Shown one piece after another: positions 1-7,045 of a DNA stretch of 64,000 nt; positions within the stretch are counted from its first letter, which is position 1; the number at the start of each line of letters is the position of its first letter. The notes beneath the pieces were generated by a model that was not told the DNA's origin, did not search any database, and saw nothing but the letters and a program-made list of their open reading frames with translations. The translations under genes and the position numbers were made by a program. This DNA is from Cupriavidus necator N-1 (GTDB lineage: Bacteria > Pseudomonadota > Gammaproteobacteria > Burkholderiales > Burkholderiaceae): NCBI RefSeq assembly GCF_000219215.1, contig NC_015723.1, positions 2,232,001 through 2,296,000 of the forward strand, given 5' to 3'.

Positions 1-791
1 AGCAGGTGGTGGTGGAAAACCGCCCGGGCGCCGGCGGCAATATCGGCACCCAGGCAGCGGCCCGCGCCGCCCCGGACGGCTACACGCTGCTGATGACCAT
101 CAGCAGCACGCAGGCCATCAACCCGTCACTGTACCGCAGCATCCCGTTCGACCCCGTCAAGGATTTCGAGCCGATCGCCCCGGTGGCGAGCGTGCCGAAC
201 GTGCTGGTGGCCAATCCCGCCTTCCCCGCCAAGTCCCTGCCCGAACTGATCGCGATGGCCAAGGCCAGCCCGGACTACTACCGCTATGCCTCCGCCGGCA
301 ATGGCACGCTGAACCACCTGCTGGGCGAGATGCTCAACAGCATGGCCGGCATCAAGCTCGAACACGTGCCCTACAAGGGCGTCGCGCCAGCGCTGAACGA
401 TGTGCTGGGCAACCAGGTGCCGCTGGCCTTCGCCAGCCTGCCGTCAGTGCTGGCCCATATCAAGGCGGGCAAGGTGCGCGCGCTCGGCGTCAGCTCCGCC
501 AAGCGCTCGCCGTTCGCGCCGGACATTCCCGCGATCAGCGAAACCGTGCCCGGCTATAGCGGCGACCTCTGGGTCGGCCTGTTCGCGGTCAAGGGCACGC
601 CGAAGGACGTGACGCAAAAGCTTGGCCAGGCCATGCAGGAGATCCTGGCGGACAAGACCCTGCGCGACAAGCTAGCGGCACAGGGCGCCGAAGTCATGAC
701 GGGCACGCCGCAGCAGTTCAGCAAGATGCTGGCGTCCGACATGGACAAGTGGGCCCGCATCGTGAAGGCATCGGGCGCGCAGGTGGACTGA
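1..791 (+). CDS. Bug/TctC-family periplasmic solute receptor, 3' part
   Basis: The start lies before the window; about 262 C-terminal residues are present in a frame that is open from base 3. The visible N-terminus (VVENRPGAGGNIGT) is the conserved ligand-loop motif of Bug (tripartite tricarboxylate transporter, TctC) receptors, and PDGYTLL, VPYKG and KWARIVKASG near the C-terminus also match the family. These proteins are exported to the periplasm and bind small carboxylates or aromatic acids. In Burkholderiales most are orphans without adjacent TctAB membrane subunits. The ligand cannot be read from the sequence. A related but distinct receptor lies at 25471-26460. No downstream gene follows in the same operon. 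Confidence 0.93.
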   Translation, partial: QVVVENRPGAGGNIGTQAAARAAPDGYTLLMTISSTQAINPSLYRSIPFDPVKDFEPIAPVASVPNVLVANPAFPAKSLPELIAMAKASPDYYRYASAGNGTLNHLLGEMLNSMAGIKLEHVPYKGVAPALNDVLGNQVPLAFASLPSVLAHIKAGKVRALGVSSAKRSPFAPDIPAISETVPGYSGDLWVGLFAVKGTPKDVTQKLGQAMQEILADKTLRDKLAAQGAEVMTGTPQQFSKMLASDMDKWARIVKASGAQVD

Positions 792-824
792 GCGCAAAAC
801 AGGCACCCAGGCGGCACGCCAGCG

Positions 825-878
825 GGCATGCCGCCACTCCCGCACACCCCCACCCTATCGGGCAACGAGCGCCGCCAG
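825..878. repeat. 54-bp repeat, copy A (matches the 3' end of a LysR gene)
   Basis: This segment matches 18907-18960 at 52 of 54 positions. In the other copy the right half encodes the last residues (AALVAR-stop) of a LysR-type regulator on the minus strand, and the left half is that gene's 3' flank. Read on the minus strand, copy A also gives AALVAR followed by a stop, but upstream codons no longer resemble a LysR protein. It may be the stump of a deleted LysR gene next to the Bug receptor, or a dispersed repeat overlapping the gene end. Confidence 0.75.
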
Positions 879-1075
879 GTCCAGCCCCCCGCCGGTCGCG
901 AAATTATTGCGACAAGACCCCTTCCAGCAGCTTTCCTCAACAGGTAGTTCCTGCCTTCGGCTAATCGTCGGGCCAGACAGCTCCCATGACGGCGAGCCGC
1001 CAGGGCCATCCCACTTGGTGTTTTCCCTAGGGCAAAAAGCCTTGGCGAAGCCCGCGGCAGTGCGCTACATTTGAA

Positions 1076-1096
1076 TCAAATAAATATTTTATTTGA
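1076..1096. promoter_or_regulatory. AT-rich palindrome, putative MarR-type operator
   Basis: Arms TCAAATAAA and TTTATTTGA (9 bp, perfect) flank a 3-bp centre. The element sits about 40 bp before a ribosome binding site facing right and just beyond the 3' end of a MarR gene. Size and symmetry fit a MarR-family operator; a terminator for the minus-strand MarR gene is the other reading, because the arms would form an A/U-rich hairpin. Confidence 0.5.
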
Positions 1097-1150
1097 TTAT
1101 TTATTCGATGCGCGCGATACGTCACGCGCCACCAGGAGACAGCGCCCCCG

Positions 1151-1177
1151 ATGAGTTTCCAAAACCACTCTTTCTAG
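1151..1177 (+). CDS. Eight-codon leader or remnant ORF (MSFQNHSF)
   Basis: An ATG stands ten bases after a strong AGGAGAC ribosome binding site (1134-1140) and is followed by eight codons and TAG. The stop overlaps the stop codon of the convergent MarR gene (1174-1176). Many real genes in this window use the same AGGAGAC signal, so this looks like a genuine translation start. Either it is a very short leader peptide or, more likely, the first codons of a gene removed by deletion. No homology can be claimed for eight residues. Confidence 0.3.
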   Translation: MSFQNHSF

Positions 1178-1737
1178 CGACGGCGGTGATAGGTTGCGAT
1201 TTCGCGCGTCGCGATCTCGTAGACCTTTTCCAGTTGTTCCAGCTGTCCGGCCGCCTTTAGGGCGCTGGATTTAGGGCCGAATTCGCCTTGCGCGGTCTCG
1301 AGCAATGTCTCGCGCCGCAAGCGGGCGAATTCGTCGCACACCCTTATGCCTTCGTCAGTGGCGAAGTAGTAAATGCCCGTGCGTGCGCTGCCGTATTTGT
1401 CGACCAGTTCGGCCTTGAGCAGCTTGCGCAACTCATATTGCATGTTGGGCACATCCTGGCGATTGGTCATGTGCAGCAGGTCCTTGATGGTCTTGGGCCG
1501 TTCGTGCATCCGGATGATGTGCAGCAGGGTATTTTCCTGCCCGCTCAGCGTAATCCCGGTCACGGCAGCCAGGCATTCGGACTGCCACCGCAGGAACGAC
1601 TGATAAACCCGCATGACGGCGTATTCGAGGTCGGTGATCTCGACGCTGAAATCATCCGTCGCCAGGTGCCAGCGATGTTGCTCGGCAGTGCGGTCGATTT
1701 TCGCGGATGGCGTGGAGTTACTCGAGGTCTTGGGCAT
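1174..1737 (-). CDS. MarR-family winged-helix regulator
   Basis: The product has about 187 residues and a winged-helix core (LSGQENTLLHIIRMHERPKTIKDLLHMTNR... then LLKAELVDKYGSARTGIYYF for the wing), followed by a helical C-terminus for dimerisation. It is a DNA-binding repressor or activator of the MarR superfamily. The chosen ATG at 1737 precedes MPKTSSN; an ATG at 1794 would add 19 poorly structured residues. The gene is divergent from the LLM monooxygenase operon starting at 1846, the usual layout for a MarR protein controlling a neighbouring catabolic operon. The intergenic stretch 1738-1845 should contain its operator, although the clearest palindrome lies at its 3' side (1076-1096). 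The ligand is unknown; an aromatic pathway intermediate is likely by analogy. Confidence 0.82.
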   Translation of the reverse strand: MPKTSSNSTPSAKIDRTAEQHRWHLATDDFSVEITDLEYAVMRVYQSFLRWQSECLAAVTGITLSGQENTLLHIIRMHERPKTIKDLLHMTNRQDVPNMQYELRKLLKAELVDKYGSARTGIYYFATDEGIRVCDEFARLRRETLLETAQGEFGPKSSALKAAGQLEQLEKVYEIATREIATYHRRR

Positions 1738-1845
1738 TGTCAGCTCGACGCACGTTGCGTGCGTGGGTTTATCAGGGCAGTACGGGCGCCGCATTATCCG
1801 TGTGCGGCGCCTGCTTCAGGGATTCTACTTGGCCGGGAGATACGC

Positions 1846-2964
1846 ATGAGAAAAATTCTGAACACGAAGGACTTTGTACTGGGCACGTTTGCGACCAATT
1901 GCTCGGGTGGCATGTCGGTAACCAAGATCGGCGAGCGCTGGGACAACTCGTGGGAAAACAACGCGAAGCTGGCCCGGATGCTGGACGACGCCGGTATCGA
2001 CTTCATGCTGCCGATCGCGCGCTGGATCGGCTACGGCGGCGAGACCGACTTCCACGGCTCGGTGCTGGAAACGATCACGTGGGCTGCCGGGTTGCTGGCG
2101 CAGACCAAGAACCTGACGGTATTCGCGACCATCCACACCGCGGCCAACCACCCGGCGGTGGTGGCCAAGCAGATCGCGACGCTGGACCAGATCGGCCAGG
2201 GCCGCGCGGGCCTGAACATCGTGGCGGGCTGGAACCGCCCCGAGTACGAAGCCCTGGGCCTGCCGCTGGCCGCCGGCCACGACAAGCGCTACAGCTATGC
2301 GCAGGAGTGGTTCGACGTCATCAAGCAGATCTGGGAGCGCGACGGCGCCTTCAACTATGACGGCGAGAATTTCCACCTGAAGGGCATCTACGGCCTGCCC
2401 AAGCCGTGGCACGGCGAGCGCCCGCCGATCCTGAACGCCGCGGGTTCCGGCGAAGGCCGCGACTTCGCCATCCAGAACGCCAACTTCCTGTTCACGCCGG
2501 CGATCGACCCCGCGCGTTCCAAAGTGGAAGTGGCCGAGCTGAAAGCCAAGGCCCGTGCGGCAGACAAGCCAGTGCAAGTGCTGACCTTCTCGCACGTGGT
2601 GTGCCGCCCGACCGAGCAGGAAGCGCGCGACTATCTGCGCCACTTTGCGCAGGACAACGCCGACTGGGCCGCGGTGGACAACCTGGTGGCGCTGCAGTTT
2701 GCCAACGCGCAGTCGTTCCCGCACGACCTGCTGGCACTGATCCGCGACCGCATGGCGGCCGGCCACGGCGGCTTCCCGCTGGTGGGCACGCCCGAGCAGG
2801 TGGCCGACGGCATCTGCGCGCTGGCCGAAGCCGGCTTCAAGGGCACCACGCTGTCGTTCGTCGACTACGTGAAGGAGTTCCCGTACTTCCGCGACACGGT
2901 GCTGCCGATCCTGGAGGCACGCGGCCTGCGCCAGCCCGGAGGGTCGAGAAATGGCGGCCAGTAA
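1846..2964 (+). CDS. LLM-class flavin-dependent monooxygenase (RutA/SfnG-like)
   Basis: The 372-residue protein is a bacterial-luciferase-like TIM barrel: GTFATNCSGGMSV at the N-terminus, HPAVVAKQIATLDQIGQGRAGLN and IVAGWNRPEYEALG in the flavin-binding part, and LVGTPEQVADGI near the C-terminus. The pattern lies between dimethylsulfone monooxygenase SfnG and pyrimidine monooxygenase RutA. Such enzymes use reduced FMN supplied by a separate reductase, and here the next gene, overlapping by 14 bp, encodes one. The ATG follows GGGAGA at a good distance. The downstream hydrolase opens amide or lactam bonds in its best-known relatives, so an N-heterocycle or a side-chain ketone is a reasonable substrate guess. 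Residues alone do not identify the substrate. Confidence 0.85.
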   Translation: MRKILNTKDFVLGTFATNCSGGMSVTKIGERWDNSWENNAKLARMLDDAGIDFMLPIARWIGYGGETDFHGSVLETITWAAGLLAQTKNLTVFATIHTAANHPAVVAKQIATLDQIGQGRAGLNIVAGWNRPEYEALGLPLAAGHDKRYSYAQEWFDVIKQIWERDGAFNYDGENFHLKGIYGLPKPWHGERPPILNAAGSGEGRDFAIQNANFLFTPAIDPARSKVEVAELKAKARAADKPVQVLTFSHVVCRPTEQEARDYLRHFAQDNADWAAVDNLVALQFANAQSFPHDLLALIRDRMAAGHGGFPLVGTPEQVADGICALAEAGFKGTTLSFVDYVKEFPYFRDTVLPILEARGLRQPGGSRNGGQ

Positions 2965-3478
2965 GCACGACCCGCTGGCGGCGCTGCAGCAGCAGTTCAA
3001 GCAGGCGATGCGTGGCTTCGCCGGCGCGGTGACCGTGGTGACGGTGGCCGAAGGCGAAGAGCGCAGCGGCTTCACCGCGACCTCCGTGTCGTCGTTCTCG
3101 GCCGAGCCGCCGATGGTGGTGGCGTCGATGAAGGCGACCAGCTCGTCGGCCGGGCTGCTGCAGAGCACGCGGCGCTTCGGCGTGAACCTGCTGCGCGTGG
3201 AGCAGCAGGCGATCGCGCAGCGCTTCACCGGCTTTGGCGGCGAGGCCGGCGCCGCGCGCTACGGCGGCGACGCCTGGACCCAGCTCACCCGCGACGGCGC
3301 CCCGGTGCTGGCCGATGCCGTGGTGGCCATGGATTGCGAGGCGGAGGAACTGCTGGAGCGCCACGGGCACATCCTGATCATCGGGCGGGTGCGGGCGGTA
3401 CACGTGGCCGAGCAGGCCCCGGCGCCGCTGCTCTACTGGCAGGGGCGGTACACGCGGCTGGCACACGCGTCGGCCTGA
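2951..3478 (+). CDS. Flavin reductase (HpaC-like), partner of the LLM monooxygenase
   Basis: This 175-residue protein has the flavin reductase-like split-barrel pattern: FAGAVTVVTVAEGEERSGFTATSVSSFSAEPPMVVASM, then FGVNLLRVEQQAIAQRF. It reduces FMN or FAD with NAD(P)H and hands it to a two-component monooxygenase. Its ATG lies inside the last codons of the preceding gene, so the two are probably translationally coupled and function together. A second flavin reductase of a different subfamily is at 17728-18351, which suggests each operon carries its own flavin supply. Confidence 0.88.
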   Translation: MAASKHDPLAALQQQFKQAMRGFAGAVTVVTVAEGEERSGFTATSVSSFSAEPPMVVASMKATSSSAGLLQSTRRFGVNLLRVEQQAIAQRFTGFGGEAGAARYGGDAWTQLTRDGAPVLADAVVAMDCEAEELLERHGHILIIGRVRAVHVAEQAPAPLLYWQGRYTRLAHASA

Positions 3479-3504
3479 CACGGCGCACACAACAAGGAGA
3501 CACC

Positions 3505-4284
3505 ATGAGCAACACCGTGCAACAGCTTGCCGCGGACCTTTCCAGCGGCAAGGCAAAGATTATCGACCTGACTCAGACCCTGTCGCCGGACTTCCCCGCG
3601 CTGGTGCTGCCCCCCGAATTCGGGCAGGTGTGGGCGTTCAAGATGGAGCGCATCAGCCAGTATGACGACAAGGGACCGGGCTGGTACTGGAACAACTTCT
3701 CCTGCGGCGAGCATACCGGCACGCATTTCGACGCGCCGGTGCACTGGATCTCGGGCAAGGACCACGCCAACAACACCGTGGACACCATCGACCCGGCCAA
3801 CTTCATTGCCCCCGCGGTAGTGGTCGATGCCAGCGCTGAAGTGGCGCAGAACCCCGACTGGGTGCTGACGGTGTCGCACCTGCAGCGCTGGGAAGCCGAA
3901 CACGGCCGCATTCCCGCCGGTGCCTGGGTGCTGCTGCGCACCGACTGGAGCAAGAAGACCGACCCCGCCGAGTTCCTCGGCCTGCGCGAGGACGGTGCCC
4001 ATACTCCCGGCCCGGAACAGGCTGCGGTCGAATGGCTGATCCATGAGCGCAACGTCCACGGCTTCGGCGTCGAAACCATCAACACCGATGCCGGCCAGTC
4101 GTACGCGTGGCCGCTGCCATACCCGTGCCACACGCTGACGCACGGCGCGAACAAGTATGGCCTGCAATGCCTGAAGAACCTGGACCAGTTGCCGCCTACC
4201 GGCGCGTTGATCGTGGCGGCACCGCTGAAGATCCAGAACGGGTCGGGCAGTCCGTTGCGGGTACTGGCGATCACGGCCACCTGA
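3505..4284 (+). CDS. Cyclase-family hydrolase (isatin hydrolase / kynurenine formamidase type)
   Basis: The product has 259 residues and carries the metal-binding signature HTGTHFDAPVH (H70, H74, D76, H80) of the cyclase superfamily, whose known members include isatin hydrolase and kynurenine formamidase. These manganese or zinc enzymes hydrolyse an amide or lactam bond; isatin hydrolase opens isatin to isatinate. The later motifs VETINTDAG and HTLTHGANKYGLQCLKNL also fit. The start follows AAGGAGA at 27 bp from the reductase gene, in the same operon. Co-occurrence with a monooxygenase pair and, downstream, an anthraniloyl-CoA-type pathway makes isatin or a similar ring-fused lactam a plausible substrate, but that is inference. 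Confidence 0.84.
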   Translation: MSNTVQQLAADLSSGKAKIIDLTQTLSPDFPALVLPPEFGQVWAFKMERISQYDDKGPGWYWNNFSCGEHTGTHFDAPVHWISGKDHANNTVDTIDPANFIAPAVVVDASAEVAQNPDWVLTVSHLQRWEAEHGRIPAGAWVLLRTDWSKKTDPAEFLGLREDGAHTPGPEQAAVEWLIHERNVHGFGVETINTDAGQSYAWPLPYPCHTLTHGANKYGLQCLKNLDQLPPTGALIVAAPLKIQNGSGSPLRVLAITAT

Positions 4285-4329
4285 CAGGCCGCGGACGTCC
4301 ACAAAAGAAGAGAGAGGAAGAGAAGACAA

Positions 4330-5382
4330 ATGAAGCACCAACGCAGGATCCTGGCCGCCGCGGCGGCCGCCGGCAGCCTCGCCTCCGGCGCCGCACATGC
4401 CCAGAGCGCCGTGCAGCTTTACGGCACCATCGACGCCTTTGCCGGCTCCGTGCGCGCCAGTGGCGATGCGCACAGCACTGCGGTCGTCGACAGTTCCGGC
4501 CTGACCACCTCGTACTGGGGCATTGGCGGGCAGGAAGCGCTCGGCAACGGCCTGAACGCCGAGTTCACGCTGGAGAGCTTTTTCCGCACGGACAATGGCA
4601 AGGTCGGCCGCTTCGACGGCGACGTCATGTTCGGGCGCAATGCCTATGTTGGCCTGAACGGAAGTTTCGGCGCGATCAAGCTCGGCCGCAACACCACGCC
4701 GTGGTTCGTGTCGATGTTGCTGTTCAACCCGGTGGCGGATTCGGCCGTGTTCTCGCCGATGTTCCTGCATGCCTACACCACGCCGCCTGGCTCGCCGGTC
4801 GGCAACTCGGTCGCAGGTGACACCGCCTGGGACAACTCAGTGCTGTACCAGAGCCCCGGTTTCGGCGGGCTGCGCTTCAATGCGATCTACTCAACCGGCG
4901 AGAGCGCCGGCCACCAGGGCAAGCAGAACTACGGCGGCAATGCCACCTACTTCAACGGCAACTTTGGCGCCACGCTGGCGGTGCAGCGGGCGGGGGTCAA
5001 TGCGCCGGAATTCGCGGCCAGCGGCGCCAGCTACCAAATGGCCTACCTGGCCGGCCTGTCCTATGACTTCAAGGTGGTCAAGCTGTTCGGCCAGTACGCG
5101 CAGTCGGACAACAGCTTCAGCGCGCTGAGCCGCCAGCGCAACCGCACCATGCAGGTGGGCGCGAGCGCGCCGCTGGGACCGGGCTCGCTGATGGCAACGT
5201 GGGTGGGCACCTGGCAGGGCGGCAACGAGACGCTGGGCTCGGCCCGCCGCGATACCACCACGCTGGCCTACGACTACCCGTTCTCCAAGCGCACTGATCT
5301 TTATGCCGCCTGGCGCTATGACAAGGTGACCGACCTGAATCCGGGCAACACCTTCGGGCTGGGCCTGCGCCACAAGTTCTAG
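4330..5382 (+). CDS. Gram-negative general porin
   Basis: The 350-residue precursor has a signal peptide (MKHQRRILAAAAAAG...AHAQS) and the Burkholderiales porin pattern: VQLYGTIDAF, a GLTTSYWGIGGQEALGNGLNAEF block, NAYVGLNGSFGAIKLGRN, and a final LGLRHKF ending in Phe as needed for outer-membrane assembly. It forms a trimeric beta-barrel for diffusion of small solutes. Position as last gene of the operon, before a strong terminator, suggests that it serves uptake of the pathway substrate. Another porin of the same family lies at 47094-48164 as a stand-alone gene. Confidence 0.93.
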   Translation: MKHQRRILAAAAAAGSLASGAAHAQSAVQLYGTIDAFAGSVRASGDAHSTAVVDSSGLTTSYWGIGGQEALGNGLNAEFTLESFFRTDNGKVGRFDGDVMFGRNAYVGLNGSFGAIKLGRNTTPWFVSMLLFNPVADSAVFSPMFLHAYTTPPGSPVGNSVAGDTAWDNSVLYQSPGFGGLRFNAIYSTGESAGHQGKQNYGGNATYFNGNFGATLAVQRAGVNAPEFAASGASYQMAYLAGLSYDFKVVKLFGQYAQSDNSFSALSRQRNRTMQVGASAPLGPGSLMATWVGTWQGGNETLGSARRDTTTLAYDYPFSKRTDLYAAWRYDKVTDLNPGNTFGLGLRHKF

Positions 5383-5391
5383 CAGGAGCCC

Positions 5392-5424
5392 GGCGCCTCC
5401 CTTCGAGGCGCCGATCAGATTTTC
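5392..5424 (+). terminator. Rho-independent terminator after the porin gene
   Basis: A perfect 8-bp stem GGCGCCTC/GAGGCGCC with a 5-base loop (5392-5412) starts ten bases after the porin stop codon and is followed by a short T-rich stretch (GATCAGATTTTC). It should end operon 1 and insulate the MFS gene. Confidence 0.8.
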
Positions 5425-5456
5425 TTGGTCGCCCAAAAAACTATTTCCACAATCAT

Positions 5457-5476
5457 ATGTTTATGCCTAAACTATG
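5457..5476. promoter_or_regulatory. 20-bp motif, copy 1 (putative shared operator)
   Basis: ATGTTTATGCCTAAACTATG matches 6988-7007 at 17 of 20 positions. The core GTTTA-N4-TAAAC is an inverted repeat. It lies 95 bp before the MFS gene in an A/T-rich patch that would contain the promoter. A common regulator for the transporter and operon 2 is the simplest reading. Confidence 0.6.
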
Positions 5477-5570
5477 TGGAACGACAACGAGCGCGTGGCG
5501 ACGATCGCGCGAAACAGGTTCCCTGGCGGCTTCTCCGGTTCACCATCCGCCACCCATCAGGAGACAGACA

Positions 5571-6908
5571 ATGACCCCAGCTGGCACCGCTCAGCCCTGG
5601 CGCCCCGCTTCTCGCGCGACCTATACCGTACTTTTCGTATGCTTCCTTGCGATTCTCTTTGAAGGCTATGACGTCGGCGTCATGGGAGCGGTACTGCCCA
5701 CACTTGCCGACGACCGCAACTGGAACCTGACGCCGCTGGAACTCGGTGCCCTCAGCAGCTATGCCCTGGTCGGCATGTTCTTTGGCGCCTTCCTGATCGG
5801 CACGCTGAGCGAGATGATCGGCCGCCGCCGCATGCTGCTGCTCTGCGTTTCCCTGTTCTCGCTGACCATGCTGGGGGCGTCCTATGCGCCGACGCCCGCC
5901 ATCTTCGGCATCCTGCGATTCATCGGCGGGCTCGGCCTCGGTGGCGTCATTCCCGTCGCCGCCGCCCTGACCATCGAGTACTCCCCGCCGCACCGCCGCA
6001 GCTTCAACTATGGGCTCATGTACTCGGGGTATTCCGTGGGCATCCTTTGCGCCGCGCTCATTGCGATGTGGCTGTTGCCCAGTCTTGGCTGGCGTGGCGT
6101 GATTGGCCTGGGTGCCGTGCCCATGGTGTTGATACCGCTGATGGCGTGGCTGCTGCCCGAGTCGCTGGAGTACCTGGTGGGGCAAGGGCGAATCGATGAA
6201 GCGCAGGCATTGGCCGATCGCACTGGCAATGGCCGGCTGCCGTCACAAGCCCGGCCCGCCAACAGCGCCGCCCGCGCCACCTGGCGCGACGTGATGTCGA
6301 GCATATTCGCCCGCAAGCAGCTACGTGCGACGGCGTGCTTCTGGATCGCACTGTTCTTCGGCTTGCTGCTGGTCTACGGCCTCAATACGTGGCTGCCGAC
6401 CATCATGCGCAAGAATGGCTACGACCTCGGCTCCAGCCTTTCCTTCCTGGTTATCTTCAGCCTTGCTTCCGCGGTAGGCGGCCTCTTCCTGGGCAGCGCG
6501 GCCGACAGGATAGGCGCACGTGGCACCGTCGCGGTTTTCTACCTGATCGGCGCTCTCGCCATCGGCGCGCTGATGTTCCGCAACTCCGTTGCCGTCAACT
6601 ACCTGCTGGTCGCACTGGCAGGCGTGGGCAGCGTCTCGGCATCCCTGATCCTTACGGGCTATCTGGCCGGTTACTACCCGGCACACGCACGGGCCGCGGC
6701 AACAGGATGGGCCCTGAGCTTCGCGCGCTTCGGCGCCATGAGCGGCCCGCTCGTCGGCGGCTACGTGGCCGGCTCAGGCCTGAGTTTCGGCTGGAACTTC
6801 ATCACGTTCTCAATTGCCGGCCTTGCCGCTGCGCTGGCTGTGGCGCTGCTGCCATCGGCACGGCAACCAGTCGTCGTGGCCCGCGCCGGCCAGCAAAGCA
6901 ACGCATAG
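5571..6908 (+). CDS. MFS transporter, aromatic acid:H+ symporter (AAHS) type
   Basis: The 445-residue protein shows twelve hydrophobic segments and the AAHS-family first-helix motif EGYDVGVMGAVLPTL, a loop motif GTLSEMIGRRRM between helices 2 and 3, and FIGGLGLGGVIPVAAALTIEY in helices 4-5. AAHS carriers import benzoate-like and other aromatic acids with protons across the inner membrane. The ATG follows CAGGAGACAGACA. The gene stands alone between two terminator-like hairpins and shares an upstream motif with the following catabolic operon, so it probably imports that pathway's substrate. The exact acid is not readable. Confidence 0.9.
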   Translation: MTPAGTAQPWRPASRATYTVLFVCFLAILFEGYDVGVMGAVLPTLADDRNWNLTPLELGALSSYALVGMFFGAFLIGTLSEMIGRRRMLLLCVSLFSLTMLGASYAPTPAIFGILRFIGGLGLGGVIPVAAALTIEYSPPHRRSFNYGLMYSGYSVGILCAALIAMWLLPSLGWRGVIGLGAVPMVLIPLMAWLLPESLEYLVGQGRIDEAQALADRTGNGRLPSQARPANSAARATWRDVMSSIFARKQLRATACFWIALFFGLLLVYGLNTWLPTIMRKNGYDLGSSLSFLVIFSLASAVGGLFLGSAADRIGARGTVAVFYLIGALAIGALMFRNSVAVNYLLVALAGVGSVSASLILTGYLAGYYPAHARAAATGWALSFARFGAMSGPLVGGYVAGSGLSFGWNFITFSIAGLAAALAVALLPSARQPVVVARAGQQSNA

Positions 6909-6927
6909 ATGGCCTGAGGAGGGACTT

Positions 6928-6945
6928 CGGCTTCCACGGAAGCCG
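6928..6945 (+). terminator. Hairpin after the MFS gene
   Basis: CGGCTTCC and GGAAGCCG form an 8-bp stem with a minimal centre, 20 bp after the MFS stop codon. There is no long T run, so termination may be partial. Confidence 0.45.
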
Positions 6946-6987
6946 TTCCCGTGACCTCGAGCTCCGTCCATATATATGATTATGGCA

Positions 6988-7007
6988 ATGTTTCTGCTTA
7001 AACTATA
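6988..7007. promoter_or_regulatory. 20-bp motif, copy 2 (putative shared operator)
   Basis: ATGTTTCTGCTTAAACTATA differs from 5457-5476 at three positions and keeps the GTTT...AAAC arms. It ends 38 bp before the first gene of operon 2 and overlaps a TATATT sequence (7004-7009) that could be the -10 element, so a bound protein would block transcription. Two MarR genes (1174-1737 and 18367-18825) are candidates for the binding protein. Confidence 0.6.
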
Positions 7008-7045
7008 TTCGTCTCACCCCAACGTGAGCGTCAGGAAGAAAAGCC

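Larger units (their letters stand above)
792..1173. other. Gene-poor gap with repeat copy, AT-rich dyad and mini-ORF
   Basis: No conventional gene is visible here. The stretch holds a 54-bp repeat shared with 18907-18960, an AT-rich perfect-arm palindrome at 1076-1096 that contrasts with the GC-rich surroundings, and a good ribosome binding site (1134-1140) in front of an eight-codon reading frame. It reads like a promoter and leader whose gene has been lost, since only the end of a convergent regulator gene follows. Confidence 0.6.

Noticed and set aside
1076..1096. Replication-origin-like AT-rich element
   Set aside because: A single short palindrome without DnaA boxes or iterons; an operator or terminator is more likely.
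1288..1845. N-terminal extension of the LLM monooxygenase from an upstream in-frame start
   Set aside because: The extension would run antisense through the whole MarR gene and has no family match; the ATG at 1846 has a ribosome binding site and begins the conserved domain.
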